Positions 35,310-48,057 of a DNA stretch of 64,000 bases are shown here, in pieces. Source of the DNA: Flammeovirga aprica JL-4 (GTDB lineage Bacteria > Bacteroidota > Bacteroidia > Cytophagales > Flammeovirgaceae). Made by a program: the position numbers and the translations under genes. The notes beneath the pieces are model-generated. The model searched no databases. It worked only from the letters and a program-made list of their open reading frames with translations, and was not told the origin of the DNA. The stretch spans positions 62,001 to 126,000 of the forward strand of contig NZ_JABANE010000002.1 in the NCBI RefSeq assembly GCF_012844305.1, given 5' to 3'. The number at the start of each line of letters is the position of its first letter. The first letter of the stretch is position 1.

Positions 35310-36460
35310 TATTTTTTATTTTTGATAAAGGATTTCAGCATGTTATCTAACTCTGGATTTTCCTTTTTCGTTAGTTTTTTCTTTTTCTCGTCTCTTTTTA
35401 TGATTTCATCATAAGTCGGTTCTGTTCTCACCTTTTTGTTTTCATCATGCTGAACAGAGAAAATATCCTGCAACCCAAAAATTGGTGAAGAGAGTATCGT
35501 ATTAGGTAATAAAGAGGCAACTTGTTCTTCTAAAGTATAGAGACGCTCGATCGTAATCCCTTCTTCCAATGACTTTTGAACATTAAGAAAAATACTGCCT
35601 TCAGGTGCTCCCAGTAAAGGAATTGGGCTATGTGTAGAAGCAATAAACAGCACATTAGGGAAAATGTTGGACAAAATGGAAGGAAGTTCTTTTTGAAGTT
35701 TAGGGTGAAGGTACAGCTCCACTTCATCTATCAAAACAAGCCCTTTCATATCTCTGATATGTTTGATTTTATCTCCTTTAGAATAATCCAATAAGTTCAA
35801 AATCATATCACCAATCATGGCTATGATATTTTGATATCCGGAAGCTAATTCTCCAAAACTCAACCCTTCTTGTACTACATTGCCTTCATTGTCTTTTTCT
35901 GAATATAAAACGGTATAATCTGAGTCATCAGAAATTGTAATATCGTGTAGGTTCGGCAGTAATTCTTTGAATATATCTTTGACTTGATAGAATCTCTCTT
36001 CAAATCTTTTATCAAATCTCCATCGGCTTAACCCTTCACTCTCAATATTTCGTAATAGTGGCTCTACATCAAACAAACTCATTAAAGGGTTACGCTTTTT
36101 GGTACTACGTTCGCTCCCCATATTCAAACGGTTAGCTCCAAATCCAACCAAACGGTAATCAATATTTAACGCATCAAATCCTTTCTTGCTATTCTCAACA
36201 ACAAATATTTCCTCTCTCTGATTGATACGAGTTGTAATTTTAGTACCTACTTTACTCGTGCTAAAATCATCAAGATAAATCCTTGTATTTTCATTATTCA
36301 AACCTTTCGCAATAGCTTGAAGCACTAACGTTTTACCGAATCCATTTTCTCCTGTCAAAAAAATCCATGATGCCTTATCTGACAAATCCACTTCTGCTTT
36401 TTTAATTGCTTTGAAGTTTTCAATTTTCAAATAACTTAAAGAATACTTTTCTGGACTCAT
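35309..36460 (-). CDS. AAA/ABC-type ATPase, Septu PtuA-like
   Basis: 383 residues. Walker A TGENGFGKT (about 36-44), ABC-like signature FGELASGYQNI (about 212), Walker B GLVLIDEVELYLHP and the switch ASTHSP fit the OLD/RecF-like ATPases of abortive defence systems. There is no signal peptide. The first gene of a two-gene operon with the HNH nuclease, it matches Septu (PtuA-PtuB) order. A retron is excluded because no reverse transcriptase is near. Confidence 0.8.
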   Translation of the reverse strand: MSPEKYSLSYLKIENFKAIKKAEVDLSDKASWIFLTGENGFGKTLVLQAIAKGLNNENTRIYLDDFSTSKVGTKITTRINQREEIFVVENSKKGFDALNIDYRLVGFGANRLNMGSERSTKKRNPLMSLFDVEPLLRNIESEGLSRWRFDKRFEERFYQVKDIFKELLPNLHDITISDDSDYTVLYSEKDNEGNVVQEGLSFGELASGYQNIIAMIGDMILNLLDYSKGDKIKHIRDMKGLVLIDEVELYLHPKLQKELPSILSNIFPNVLFIASTHSPIPLLGAPEGSIFLNVQKSLEEGITIERLYTLEEQVASLLPNTILSSPIFGLQDIFSVQHDENKKVRTEPTYDEIIKRDEKKKKLTKKENPELDNMLKSFIKNKK

Positions 36461-36585
36461 ATACTATGATTTTTTTGGAATGTTTGAATTGAAAATAAAG
36501 ATAAAAGTCTCAAAAGGAATTTCAAAGCATAAGAATATCATCATAAACCTTGAAAGTCCGATTGAGACTTTTCTTTATTTAGTCA

Positions 36586-36602
36586 GTGGTGTTTTTACTT
36601 CC
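36586..36602. repeat. 17-bp direct repeat, right copy
   Basis: The same 17 bases as at 34362-34378, with further similarity (one base inserted, then GAAA) beyond. It lies between the ATPase start and the GH2 stop. Confidence 0.8.
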
Positions 36603-36614
36603 AGAAACAACCTT

Positions 36615-39110
36615 CTAAAAAGTCATTTCAAACTCACTTTCTCCCACCACTATATCATCCATTAAGGCCTCTACAACCACTTTTTCTTCCGTTTTCCCTG
36701 CTTGCACCAACAATAAAACTCTGCCTTTAGAAGTCATACAATGATCTGCTTTAAATGGATTAGTATTATTGGTAAGACCATTGTCAATCCCAATAATTTT
36801 CGCATTACCTTTTACTTTAAATCGGACTTCTTTATCGATATGCTTTACTGGGTTTCCGTTGACATCATGCAATTGAGCCACTACATGTACCACGTCTTTT
36901 CCGTTGGCTTTTACTGTTTGCTGATCAAGGTTCAACTGAGCAAATTGTGGTTTTTCAGCTGTTTTGATTTCGTATTCCGCTACAACACTACCTTTCGTTT
37001 TGGCCACTGCCTTTATCTTTCCTTTTTGATAAGGAATAATCCATTTTAGAATTCTATCTTCATTCTCTTTCAATGCCCTTTTGCCTAATGATTTATCATT
37101 GAGGAATAATTCTACTTCTTCTGCATTCGTATATGCTTCTATGTACACAGATTCATCGTTTTGGTAATTCCAGTGACTGTTCAGTGTCGCCCAATGCCAT
37201 TTTGTAGGTCTCTTCTTCTCTGGGTTTTCTACAACTTTTCCATTTTCTAATAAATAATGAGACGCTTCTGTTTTTTGAGTACCGAAGTACACTACAGGTT
37301 TTTCCTGCCAGAACGTTTTGAAGAAATGGTAAACCGGATTTTTAAAACCTGCAATATCCATCAAACCAATATCTAGGGCTTTGCTTGGATAACCGCTTGT
37401 TTCACCCAAATAACTGATACCAGGCCATAAGAATACGCCCGAAATATAATCTCTTTCCAAACAGTCTTTCCATTCCTGCCACTGTGCAAAATTCTCTGAA
37501 CCATAAATCACACGGTCCGGGTACGCTTCGTGATGAGCATCATAATGATGAGATTGGTAATTATAACCCGTTACATCCACGGCATCACAATAGCCTGTTA
37601 GGTTTCCTGCCTGAGGTAGTACTTCTCCGGCTGTAGAAGGGCGTGTGGTATCTTCTTCTTTGATCCATTGATGCAGTTGACGGGCCAATGCCACCAATTG
37701 AAGGTTTCCTCCACTTGTTTGATCCAATACTTTATTGAAGTCTGCTTGATTAGAAATGGCCGTTTTCCAATAGTAACCAAACGTCCATTCTATCTCATTA
37801 CCGATACTCCACATTATCACTGAAGGATGGTTGCGGTCACGTCTGATCATGTCTTTCAAATCACGTTCCGCCCATTCTTCATACAAACCTGCATAACCTG
37901 TTGTTTTCTCTCCAAAGTCATATTTCCAAGCATTGGGCTTATCATCGATCCACTTGTTTTTATTGACCGTCCACTCATCAAATGCTTCTGCTTGCACCAA
38001 AAAGCCCATTTCATCACATAGATCCATAAAGTCAGCTGATGCAGGGTTGTGTGCCGTTCTGATGGCATTGACTCCCGCTTCTTTTAAGATACGAAGTCGA
38101 CGTTTCCATACATCAATCGGAACGGCACTACCCACTGCACCTGCATCATTATGTAAGCACACACCTTTTAGTTTTTTATTTTCTCCATTAAGGAAAAAGC
38201 CTTTTTGAGCATCAAAACGAATCGATCTCACTCCAAAAGTAGTCGTGTATTCATCCAAAACTTCCCCTTCACTTTCCAATGTAGTCAGCATCTGATAAAG
38301 ATTCGGGCTTTCATCTGACCAAAGGAAAGGTTTTTCAATCAGCAATTCTTGATTCAAACTATTCTCTCCTTCTTTCAATTGTATTTTCGAAGAAGTAGAC
38401 TGTATTACTTTTCCTTTAGCATCCTTGATTTGTTGTGTCACCTTGATGCTTTTCGGTGATTTTTCCTCATTAATAATAGAAGTTTTAATGGCTACCTTAC
38501 TTTCCACTTTACTCACTTCAGGAGTAGTCACAAAAGTACCCCAATGAGCAATGTGAACAGGATTGACTGTTACTAATTTTACATTTCTGTAAATACCACT
38601 TCCGGGATACCAACGTGCATCCATAAAGGCTTTTCGGTTGACCTTTACGATAATCTCATTGGCCGTCTCACCATAATTCAAATGATCTGTCAAGTCGATT
38701 TTAAAGGCCGCATAACCATAAGGTCTTCCGCCTACGTATTTACCATTGACCCAGATTTTTGAATCTCTATAGATACCATCAAACTCAATCCAAGTTTTCT
38801 TATTTTTTGCTTCAGAAGGCACAGTGAACGTTTTTTTGTACCACCCAATTCCGCCAGGAAGATAGCCTGTACACCCTGCTGTATTGTCGTGTGTATAGTC
38901 CATTTCTATACTCCAATCGTGCGGTAACGTCACTTCATTCCATTGTACTTTGTCCTTTTCTACCATTTCTGCATCGATAGAATCGGCCCAGTAGAATTGC
39001 CAATTTCCATTAAAATCAGCAGTGATTCTTGGTGATGTTCCTTTGGTATTGCATGCTCCAAGCAGTGCGAAAAGCAAAAACAAGAAGCTATATATTTTTA
39101 TCTTTTTCAT
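36615..39110 (-). CDS. GH2 beta-galactosidase-like lipoprotein (DUF4982 type)
   Basis: 831 residues. Lipobox ALLGAC (Cys20). Domains in order: jelly-roll sugar-binding (about 30-180), Ig-like (185-295), TIM barrel (300-600) with acid/base Glu439 in SIGNEIEW and nucleophile Glu539 in VIYGSENF, then DUF4982 and a C-terminal Ig-like domain. The DUF4982 layout is common in Bacteroidota exo-beta-galactosidases and glucuronidases. It lies 15 bases after the GH97 gene on the same strand, so the two form an operon. Confidence 0.9.
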   Translation of the reverse strand: MKKIKIYSFLFLLFALLGACNTKGTSPRITADFNGNWQFYWADSIDAEMVEKDKVQWNEVTLPHDWSIEMDYTHDNTAGCTGYLPGGIGWYKKTFTVPSEAKNKKTWIEFDGIYRDSKIWVNGKYVGGRPYGYAAFKIDLTDHLNYGETANEIIVKVNRKAFMDARWYPGSGIYRNVKLVTVNPVHIAHWGTFVTTPEVSKVESKVAIKTSIINEEKSPKSIKVTQQIKDAKGKVIQSTSSKIQLKEGENSLNQELLIEKPFLWSDESPNLYQMLTTLESEGEVLDEYTTTFGVRSIRFDAQKGFFLNGENKKLKGVCLHNDAGAVGSAVPIDVWKRRLRILKEAGVNAIRTAHNPASADFMDLCDEMGFLVQAEAFDEWTVNKNKWIDDKPNAWKYDFGEKTTGYAGLYEEWAERDLKDMIRRDRNHPSVIMWSIGNEIEWTFGYYWKTAISNQADFNKVLDQTSGGNLQLVALARQLHQWIKEEDTTRPSTAGEVLPQAGNLTGYCDAVDVTGYNYQSHHYDAHHEAYPDRVIYGSENFAQWQEWKDCLERDYISGVFLWPGISYLGETSGYPSKALDIGLMDIAGFKNPVYHFFKTFWQEKPVVYFGTQKTEASHYLLENGKVVENPEKKRPTKWHWATLNSHWNYQNDESVYIEAYTNAEEVELFLNDKSLGKRALKENEDRILKWIIPYQKGKIKAVAKTKGSVVAEYEIKTAEKPQFAQLNLDQQTVKANGKDVVHVVAQLHDVNGNPVKHIDKEVRFKVKGNAKIIGIDNGLTNNTNPFKADHCMTSKGRVLLLVQAGKTEEKVVVEALMDDIVVGESEFEMTF

Positions 39111-39125
39111 TGTTGTTTATTGTTA

Positions 39126-41222
39126 TTATTGGGCGATAAATGCAATGGCTTGTCCGCCGCTAGTTGCCAATTTGATATCTAATTTATCCTTTGATGTCAC
39201 TTTCTTTTTAGAGATTTCCACTGGATAAGGATTTGTGACCCAGTCCGCGTCTTTTCCATCTGCATAAATGGTAGCTTCATAGGTTTTATCTGGATCAAGG
39301 AAATCTAATTTTACCGTAAGCTGACGTGTATTTTCATCTGTGATACTTCCCAAATACCAGTTATCCGTTCCTCTTTCCTTTCGAGCAACTGTATAGTAAT
39401 CGCCAATTTTTGCATTCAATACTTTCGTTTCACTCCAGTTGGTTGGTACATTTTTGAGGAATTCAAAAGCAGGTTTTCCCTTATAGTTTTCTGGTAAATC
39501 AGCTAGCATTTGAATCGGGCTGAACATCGTCAAGTAATAAGCTAATTGCTTGGCGACAGTTGTTCTTACACGGATTTCAAACTTGGCCCATTTTCGTTGC
39601 GGAAGCATCACTTCAAAAATACCCGGAGTGAAGTCAATCGGTCCGCCTAAAATTCTTGTAAAAGGAAGTACCACACCATGTTCGGGAGAATTACCTTTAC
39701 TCCATGCGTTGTATTCCTGTCCTCTTACCCCTTCACGGGCCATGATATTCGGGTAAGTTCGCTGTTCACCTGTAAATTTGATAGGTTCATGATTAACAAT
39801 AAGTAATTCGTGCTTTCCTGCTGTTTGAATCATTTTTTTGTAATGACGCACCATATATTGTCCATGGTGATGCTGTCTGTAAGTGTTCTTGTCATAGTCG
39901 TAATTCACATCACCCGTATACCCTACTTTCACGGTCTTAATTCCTAAGTCTCGACACATTTTGAACAGCGTATCCATCCTTGGTTCGTAATGATCTATAT
40001 CCGAAATCGTCTCATGATACATCATCATCCTCACCCCTTTTTTCTTGGCATAGTCACACACCTCTTGAATATCAAAATCGCTTGTAGAAGTACTCCAATC
40101 AAAAATACCATAACCGGTCCACGAACCCGTCATATCATCCCAACCTTTGTCCCAACCTTCAATCAACACATCTTTAATTCCATGCTCTGAGGCGAAATCA
40201 ATATGGTATTTGGCATTTTCAGTCGTAGCGCCATGCGGTCTTGTTTTCGGTAAAGGCTTCCCGAATTGTGTTTTCTCCGCCCAAGACGTTTTACCGATAT
40301 GCAATTCCCACCAAATACCGATATAAGTATAAGTTTCTATCCAATCTGTATTCTTATAAACATTGGGTGGATTTAAATTCATAATCAGATTAGATTCTAC
40401 TAAATCACCTGCATTCTCACCGATTTGCACCGTTCTCCAAGGACTCTGAAAAGGCGTTTTTGCTCTCACCAAATCACCATTCATCCAAGGCGTCAAGTGG
40501 GCTTTAAGATTCGGACCATTCTTTTGATTCAATAAATTCATTCCAGCATAATCCGTCAGGTCAGCTTCATGAATACTGATCACTAAATCATCACTCACTT
40601 CTATTGTCAAAGGAGTATTACACATATTTGCTCGCTCCTCTTTATCAGGTCTTCGGGCAAAATTCACCGTATCTCCAATGGAAGTAATCGGTGAGTTATA
40701 ATACTCTTTTTCATAATTATCATAATCCGCAAAATTCCACCATGCTTTATAGTCTCCCGCAAAGTTGAACTCTGTTTTTTCATCCATAATAATAAATTCT
40801 TTCAGCCCTTCCTGCTCAGGAAAAACATAACGGAATGCGATACCATCATCATAAGCTCTCGCGATTAGATCCAGTAAAATACCACTTTGTTTTTGCTTCA
40901 AATGTAACGTCAATTCATTGTAATGATTTGTGATAGTCTGATGTTTTCCCCAAACCGTTTCCCAAACAGAAGAATGCGTCGTAGTGGAAGAAGATAATAC
41001 TTCAAAGCCTTCACTCAAGTCTGTTTTTTTCAACGTAAAACCCATTACCGATTTTGACAAAACAGGGCGTCCAACACTTTGAATTTCATAAAAAACATTT
41101 CCTTTTTCATTGATGGAAAAGTGGATTTTGTTTTTAGCATCTGGAGATGAGACATCAAGTGTTTCGTTCTTTCCACAGGAAAAAAACACTAAAGAGAGTA
41201 ACAGTAATAATTCAGATTTCAT
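39126..41222 (-). CDS. GH97 alpha-glucosidase/galactosidase
   Basis: 698 residues. Signal peptide with LVFFSC (possible lipobox, Cys16). An N-terminal beta-supersandwich (about 25-275) ends in the GH97 block GENAGDLVESNLIMNLN. The barrel contains HGIKDVLIEGWDKGWDD, GVRMMMYHET, GIKTVKVGYTGD, and LIVNHEPIKFTGEQRTYPN. These are hallmark GH97 segments; the family contains inverting alpha-glucosidases and retaining alpha-galactosidases, which differ in the nucleophile. The GD at the end of the KVGYTGD strand leans towards the retaining type but is not conclusive. Confidence 0.9.
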   Translation of the reverse strand: MKSELLLLLSLVFFSCGKNETLDVSSPDAKNKIHFSINEKGNVFYEIQSVGRPVLSKSVMGFTLKKTDLSEGFEVLSSSTTTHSSVWETVWGKHQTITNHYNELTLHLKQKQSGILLDLIARAYDDGIAFRYVFPEQEGLKEFIIMDEKTEFNFAGDYKAWWNFADYDNYEKEYYNSPITSIGDTVNFARRPDKEERANMCNTPLTIEVSDDLVISIHEADLTDYAGMNLLNQKNGPNLKAHLTPWMNGDLVRAKTPFQSPWRTVQIGENAGDLVESNLIMNLNPPNVYKNTDWIETYTYIGIWWELHIGKTSWAEKTQFGKPLPKTRPHGATTENAKYHIDFASEHGIKDVLIEGWDKGWDDMTGSWTGYGIFDWSTSTSDFDIQEVCDYAKKKGVRMMMYHETISDIDHYEPRMDTLFKMCRDLGIKTVKVGYTGDVNYDYDKNTYRQHHHGQYMVRHYKKMIQTAGKHELLIVNHEPIKFTGEQRTYPNIMAREGVRGQEYNAWSKGNSPEHGVVLPFTRILGGPIDFTPGIFEVMLPQRKWAKFEIRVRTTVAKQLAYYLTMFSPIQMLADLPENYKGKPAFEFLKNVPTNWSETKVLNAKIGDYYTVARKERGTDNWYLGSITDENTRQLTVKLDFLDPDKTYEATIYADGKDADWVTNPYPVEISKKKVTSKDKLDIKLATSGGQAIAFIAQ

Positions 41223-41512
41223 ACTTTAATAGGTTTGTCAATTTAATACTCCAAAGTAAAAAAGCAGAGGCTACGAAAGCCGTACAAATACTATGAAAAG
41301 TCGGGTAGTTTTTGTCCTGTATGACTTTTGACGAATTATTACCTTATAATAATGGTGTTTTTTGGAAGTGATAGCAGAAGGTATCATAGAAATGAAAAGC
41401 CTCTTTTTAGTATCAATACATTAATTTCAGTTCGCTTGGTAGTAGTATACTCAAGAAAAATAATAATCTTACCATTCAGAATTGCAACTTTAATTTAAAC
41501 AGCTCCTCTACT

Positions 41513-43009
41513 ATGAAAAAATTGACTAAGCTACTCTTTTTACTCTTATTGTTTTTGACTCAAATCTCACTTGCTCAAGATTTCAGAAAGTTTGAAACCA
41601 TACCACAGTATGCAAAGCAAGCCGTACTTTCTGAAAACTTCGATGACAATAGAAATGAATGGACCATTGTAAACTACTTATCGGATGAGGTCCGTGAAAG
41701 TAAAATTAAAAAAGGGGAATATCGATTAACCTCTTACTCTAAAGATGAAATGGTAGTAGAAATCAAATCAGGTTTTGGTTATACACAACTGAAAGATTTT
41801 GAAATTGAAACCAGTATAAAGCATGAGGACTTTCAAAAAAATAATGATAACGGATTGATATGGGGAATGTCTGCTGACGGACAAAATGCCTACGGAATTG
41901 GCTTTACAAGAACGGGTTATTATACAATTCAGCAGATGACCAATGGTGTTGAACATAATCTTGTGGAAAAAACCTATTCTGAGGTGCTTCATAAAGATGA
42001 TTTCAACCATTTCTTAATCCGAAAAATAGGCGAATGGTATCACATCTTTATCAATAAACAATACGTCTATTCTTTTCCTTATCAACCACTACAACAAGAT
42101 CAGGACATCACGGGTTTCTTTGCAGAAGGAACTTCAATAAGTGTGGATTACATTAGAGTTTCTAAGATCAATACAGATCAAATACAAACTTATACCCAAC
42201 CGACACCTGAAGTAGCCTCACAACCTTCTAACAATAATGACGCTAGAGGATTGGTCATCACTAACCCAGTCAACACAAGTAATTATCAAAAAGCGGGTGA
42301 TTATCATGCACTGATCATTGGTGTTCAAAACTATAAAGACAACTCTATCAATGACCTTCGCTTTCCTCTAAGAGATGCACAAAACTTCAATGACATACTG
42401 GTACAGAAATACGGTTTCCTCCCTAAAAATATCATTTTCCTTGCTGATCCTACCCGTTCGGAAGTACTTCAAGCACTGAATAAACTCAGACAAAATGTAA
42501 AGCATGATGACAATGTAATTATCTTCTATGCAGGTCATGGGTATTATGATCAAAAAGTAAAAGAAGGCTATTGGTTACCATCTGATGCAGTAGAAGGAGA
42601 TGATTCCAATTGGCTCGCGAATGCCAACTTGAGTACAAAGCTAAAAGGTATCGATGCAAAACATATTCTGCTGATTTCAGACTCATGCTTTGGTGGCAGT
42701 ATCTTCAAACCTTCAAGAAGTGCTTTTGCTGACGCGAATCGTTCCATTACCAATTACTATGAAAAAAGAAGTAGAAAAGGCATGACGAGTGGTACGTTAA
42801 AAACTGTTCCTGATGAAAGTGTTTTTGCGAAATATCTTCTTCAAAACTTGAAAGAAAATCGTGACAAGTTTTTAACCGCTTCAAAGTTATTTTATCGTTT
42901 TAATGATGCCGTAGCCAACAACAGTGAGAATGCTCCGCAGTTTGGTACGTTGCATAATGTAGGTGACGAAGGCGGACAATTTGTCTTTATCAATACGCAA
43001 GCGAAATAA
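41513..43009 (+). CDS. Secreted caspase-like (C14) protease with LamG/DUF1080-like N-domain
   Basis: 498 residues. Signal peptide (1-21). Residues about 35-215 form a concanavalin-like sandwich resembling DUF1080 (SENFDDNRNEW start, IWGMSADGQNAYGIGF, WYHIFINKQYVYSF). A linker rich in Thr, Pro, Gln and Asn follows. Residues 262-495 are a C14 fold with HALIIGVQNY, catalytic His342 in YAGHGYY and Cys392 in SDSCFGG. Bacterial caspase homologues cleave after basic residues and some act in cell-death systems. Export means extracytoplasmic targets. It is a monocistronic gene with a strong terminator. Confidence 0.85.
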   Translation: MKKLTKLLFLLLLFLTQISLAQDFRKFETIPQYAKQAVLSENFDDNRNEWTIVNYLSDEVRESKIKKGEYRLTSYSKDEMVVEIKSGFGYTQLKDFEIETSIKHEDFQKNNDNGLIWGMSADGQNAYGIGFTRTGYYTIQQMTNGVEHNLVEKTYSEVLHKDDFNHFLIRKIGEWYHIFINKQYVYSFPYQPLQQDQDITGFFAEGTSISVDYIRVSKINTDQIQTYTQPTPEVASQPSNNNDARGLVITNPVNTSNYQKAGDYHALIIGVQNYKDNSINDLRFPLRDAQNFNDILVQKYGFLPKNIIFLADPTRSEVLQALNKLRQNVKHDDNVIIFYAGHGYYDQKVKEGYWLPSDAVEGDDSNWLANANLSTKLKGIDAKHILLISDSCFGGSIFKPSRSAFADANRSITNYYEKRSRKGMTSGTLKTVPDESVFAKYLLQNLKENRDKFLTASKLFYRFNDAVANNSENAPQFGTLHNVGDEGGQFVFINTQAK

Positions 43010-43029
43010 TATCAATTTACAGCTTCAAT

Positions 43030-43065
43030 AGAAACCACCTTGATGTAAGCATTGAGGTGGTTTCT
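43030..43065 (+). terminator. Terminator of the caspase-like gene
   Basis: AGAAACCACCT (43030-43040) pairs with AGGTGGTTTCT (43055-43065), followed by TTTTT. Confidence 0.9.
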
Positions 43066-43253
43066 TTTTTAAAATGGATTTATGGAGGGGAAATAATTAT
43101 CCATTTTGGAGAGACATTTCTACACAACACTTTATTCTGAAAGAAACTAACCTTACCCTACCTTTTAAAAAGCTTATTTTAATTCTTAAGAATTAGGGTG
43201 ATGTTTCACTATCAAACTATTATTCACAACATAAGACCTATTTGACTACATAA

Positions 43254-46454
<3,201 letters not shown>

Positions 46455-46775
46455 GGATGTTGCATTGCAACGTCCGCTGAACCACCATAATAAAGATTAA
46501 ACAAATAGTGTTTAGAAATCAGGAGATTTCTGATGATCAATAGGACACGAATGACGCTAGCGCTTAACATTCGCGCCAGTGGTACCACTCCCTAGCGCAA
46601 GAGTTAAGCGACAGCGTCTCTTGTGCTTTCAAGATCTTCAGAAGTCTCTGACTTCTAGCCAAAAACCGTACTTTTAAATTATTAAAGGTGCGGTTTTCTT
46701 CATTTCAAAAGCATCACATAAAAACGAACCTGCATCTTATGGTTTGCGTGGACGTTGCAATGCAACGACCCTACA
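46455..46775. repeat. Nested hairpin repeats (families B and D)
   Basis: Family D: GTTGCATTGCAAC near 46459-46471 and CGTTGCAATGCAACG (46753-46768). Family B: CGAATG / CATTCG around ACGCTAGCGCTTAA (46548-46573), and CAAGAG / CTCTTG around TTAAGCGACAGCGT (46598-46623). Further hairpins: ATCAG/CTGAT at 46518 on and GAAGTCtctGACTTC at 46641 on. The D copies flank the B copies. Confidence 0.85.
46662..46697 (+). terminator. Terminator of the LacZ-type gene
   Basis: AAAACCG (46662-46668) pairs with CGGTTTT (46691-46697), with an inner CTTTTAA/TTAAAG stem; a pyrimidine run follows. It lies about 210 bases past the stop, so the repeat cluster is transcribed with the gene. Confidence 0.8.
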
Positions 46776-46950
46776 GAAAATATCTAATGCTTATCTCCTC
46801 TAAAAACATACACAAAGCGGGTACAAAGTTGAACTTTTTATGCATTTACAGGGGGTAAATGTGTAACAAATACATTTCTCTCTCGGATTTAAAAATAATA
46901 TGTGTTATTGCATTCATATTTAAAATACTTATTCATATTTGAAGTAAACA

Positions 46951-48021
46951 ATGCAACAAAATCCAATAATCGGTACTTTATTACATGCAGTGGGAGGCGT
47001 TTCGGCATCTACTTGTTATGTACCTTTTCAAAAAGTAAAGCAATGGAATTGGAATTCCTATTGGTTGATTCAAGCCGCTTTCGCTTGGTTTATTTTCCCT
47101 TTAGTTATTGGTTACATAACGGTACCTGATTTATGGGAAGTCTTCGCAGAATCGCCTTCTGAAGTGATCTTCAATGCTTTTATTTTAGGAACGATTTACG
47201 GTTTTGGAGGCATGTGTTTTGGATATGCTATTAAAGAAATTGGGTACTCCCTTACTTATACCATTTCTATTGGAATCTCAGCCATTTTGGGTACGATCGT
47301 GCCGTTGATTATGCATGGTGAATTGGTTTCTAAATTCTATGAACCGGGTGGAAATATTATTTACTTAGGAATGTTTATTTCTCTTATAGGTATTGCACTT
47401 TGTGGGGTTTCGGGCTATAGAAAAGAAAAGGATCTTAAAGCACTAAATATTGAAACAGGCGACCAACCTTCTTTTAATATGAAGAAAGGTTTTATGCTCA
47501 CTTTAATTGCCGGTGTGCTTTCGGCGGTCTTTGGTATCTCTTTAGAAGTAGGTGCTCCAATTGCTGAAATCGCAGGAAAACATGGGGCTGGTTATTTCGA
47601 AGGAAATGCCAATCTGATGTTATCGACAATGGGTGCTTTTGCGACTAACCTTGTTTGGTTTGTGGTGGTAGGAATTAAGCAAAAAACATTAAAAGAAATT
47701 GTGGATGTAAAAGGGCTTGGATCAAAAACAATCGGCACCAACTTCCTAATGTCCATTTTAAGTGGTGCATTATGGTACGGACAATTCTTCTTCTACAATA
47801 TGGCCCATGTGAGAATGGGTGATTTCAAATTTGCCAGCTGGGTGATTCATATGTCAATGCTCATTTTCTTCAGTTACATCTTGGGTATTCTAATGAAAGA
47901 ATGGTCGCAAGTAAGCAAACGAACTTACAATACATTACTCTTTGCCTTGGGTATACTTATCATTTCTTTCTTAACCATGACTTACGGAAGTAGCATGGGG
48001 ACTGAAGCAATAGGGCATTAA
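46951..48021 (+). CDS. RhaT-type sugar:proton symporter
   Basis: 356 residues, about ten membrane helices. It follows E. coli RhaT throughout: IIGTLLHAVGGVSASTCYVPFQKVKQWNWNSYW at the start, YGFGGMCFGYAIKEIGYSLTYTISIGISAILGT, and LWYGQFFFYNMAHVRMGDF. RhaT imports L-rhamnose and related 6-deoxy sugars with protons. No rhaBAD genes are present, and the next genes are oxidative, so the substrate may be another sugar. It is the first gene of the catabolic cluster; the solute-binding-like gene follows after 36 bases. Confidence 0.85.
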   Translation: MQQNPIIGTLLHAVGGVSASTCYVPFQKVKQWNWNSYWLIQAAFAWFIFPLVIGYITVPDLWEVFAESPSEVIFNAFILGTIYGFGGMCFGYAIKEIGYSLTYTISIGISAILGTIVPLIMHGELVSKFYEPGGNIIYLGMFISLIGIALCGVSGYRKEKDLKALNIETGDQPSFNMKKGFMLTLIAGVLSAVFGISLEVGAPIAEIAGKHGAGYFEGNANLMLSTMGAFATNLVWFVVVGIKQKTLKEIVDVKGLGSKTIGTNFLMSILSGALWYGQFFFYNMAHVRMGDFKFASWVIHMSMLIFFSYILGILMKEWSQVSKRTYNTLLFALGILIISFLTMTYGSSMGTEAIGH

Positions 48022-48057
48022 TAAAAGATACAATTAGACTAAAAATATTAAACTGAA

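Noticed and set aside
34407..36460. Retron-type defence (ATPase plus HNH with reverse transcriptase)
   Set aside because: No reverse transcriptase or msr/msd region lies on either side; the two-gene order fits Septu better.
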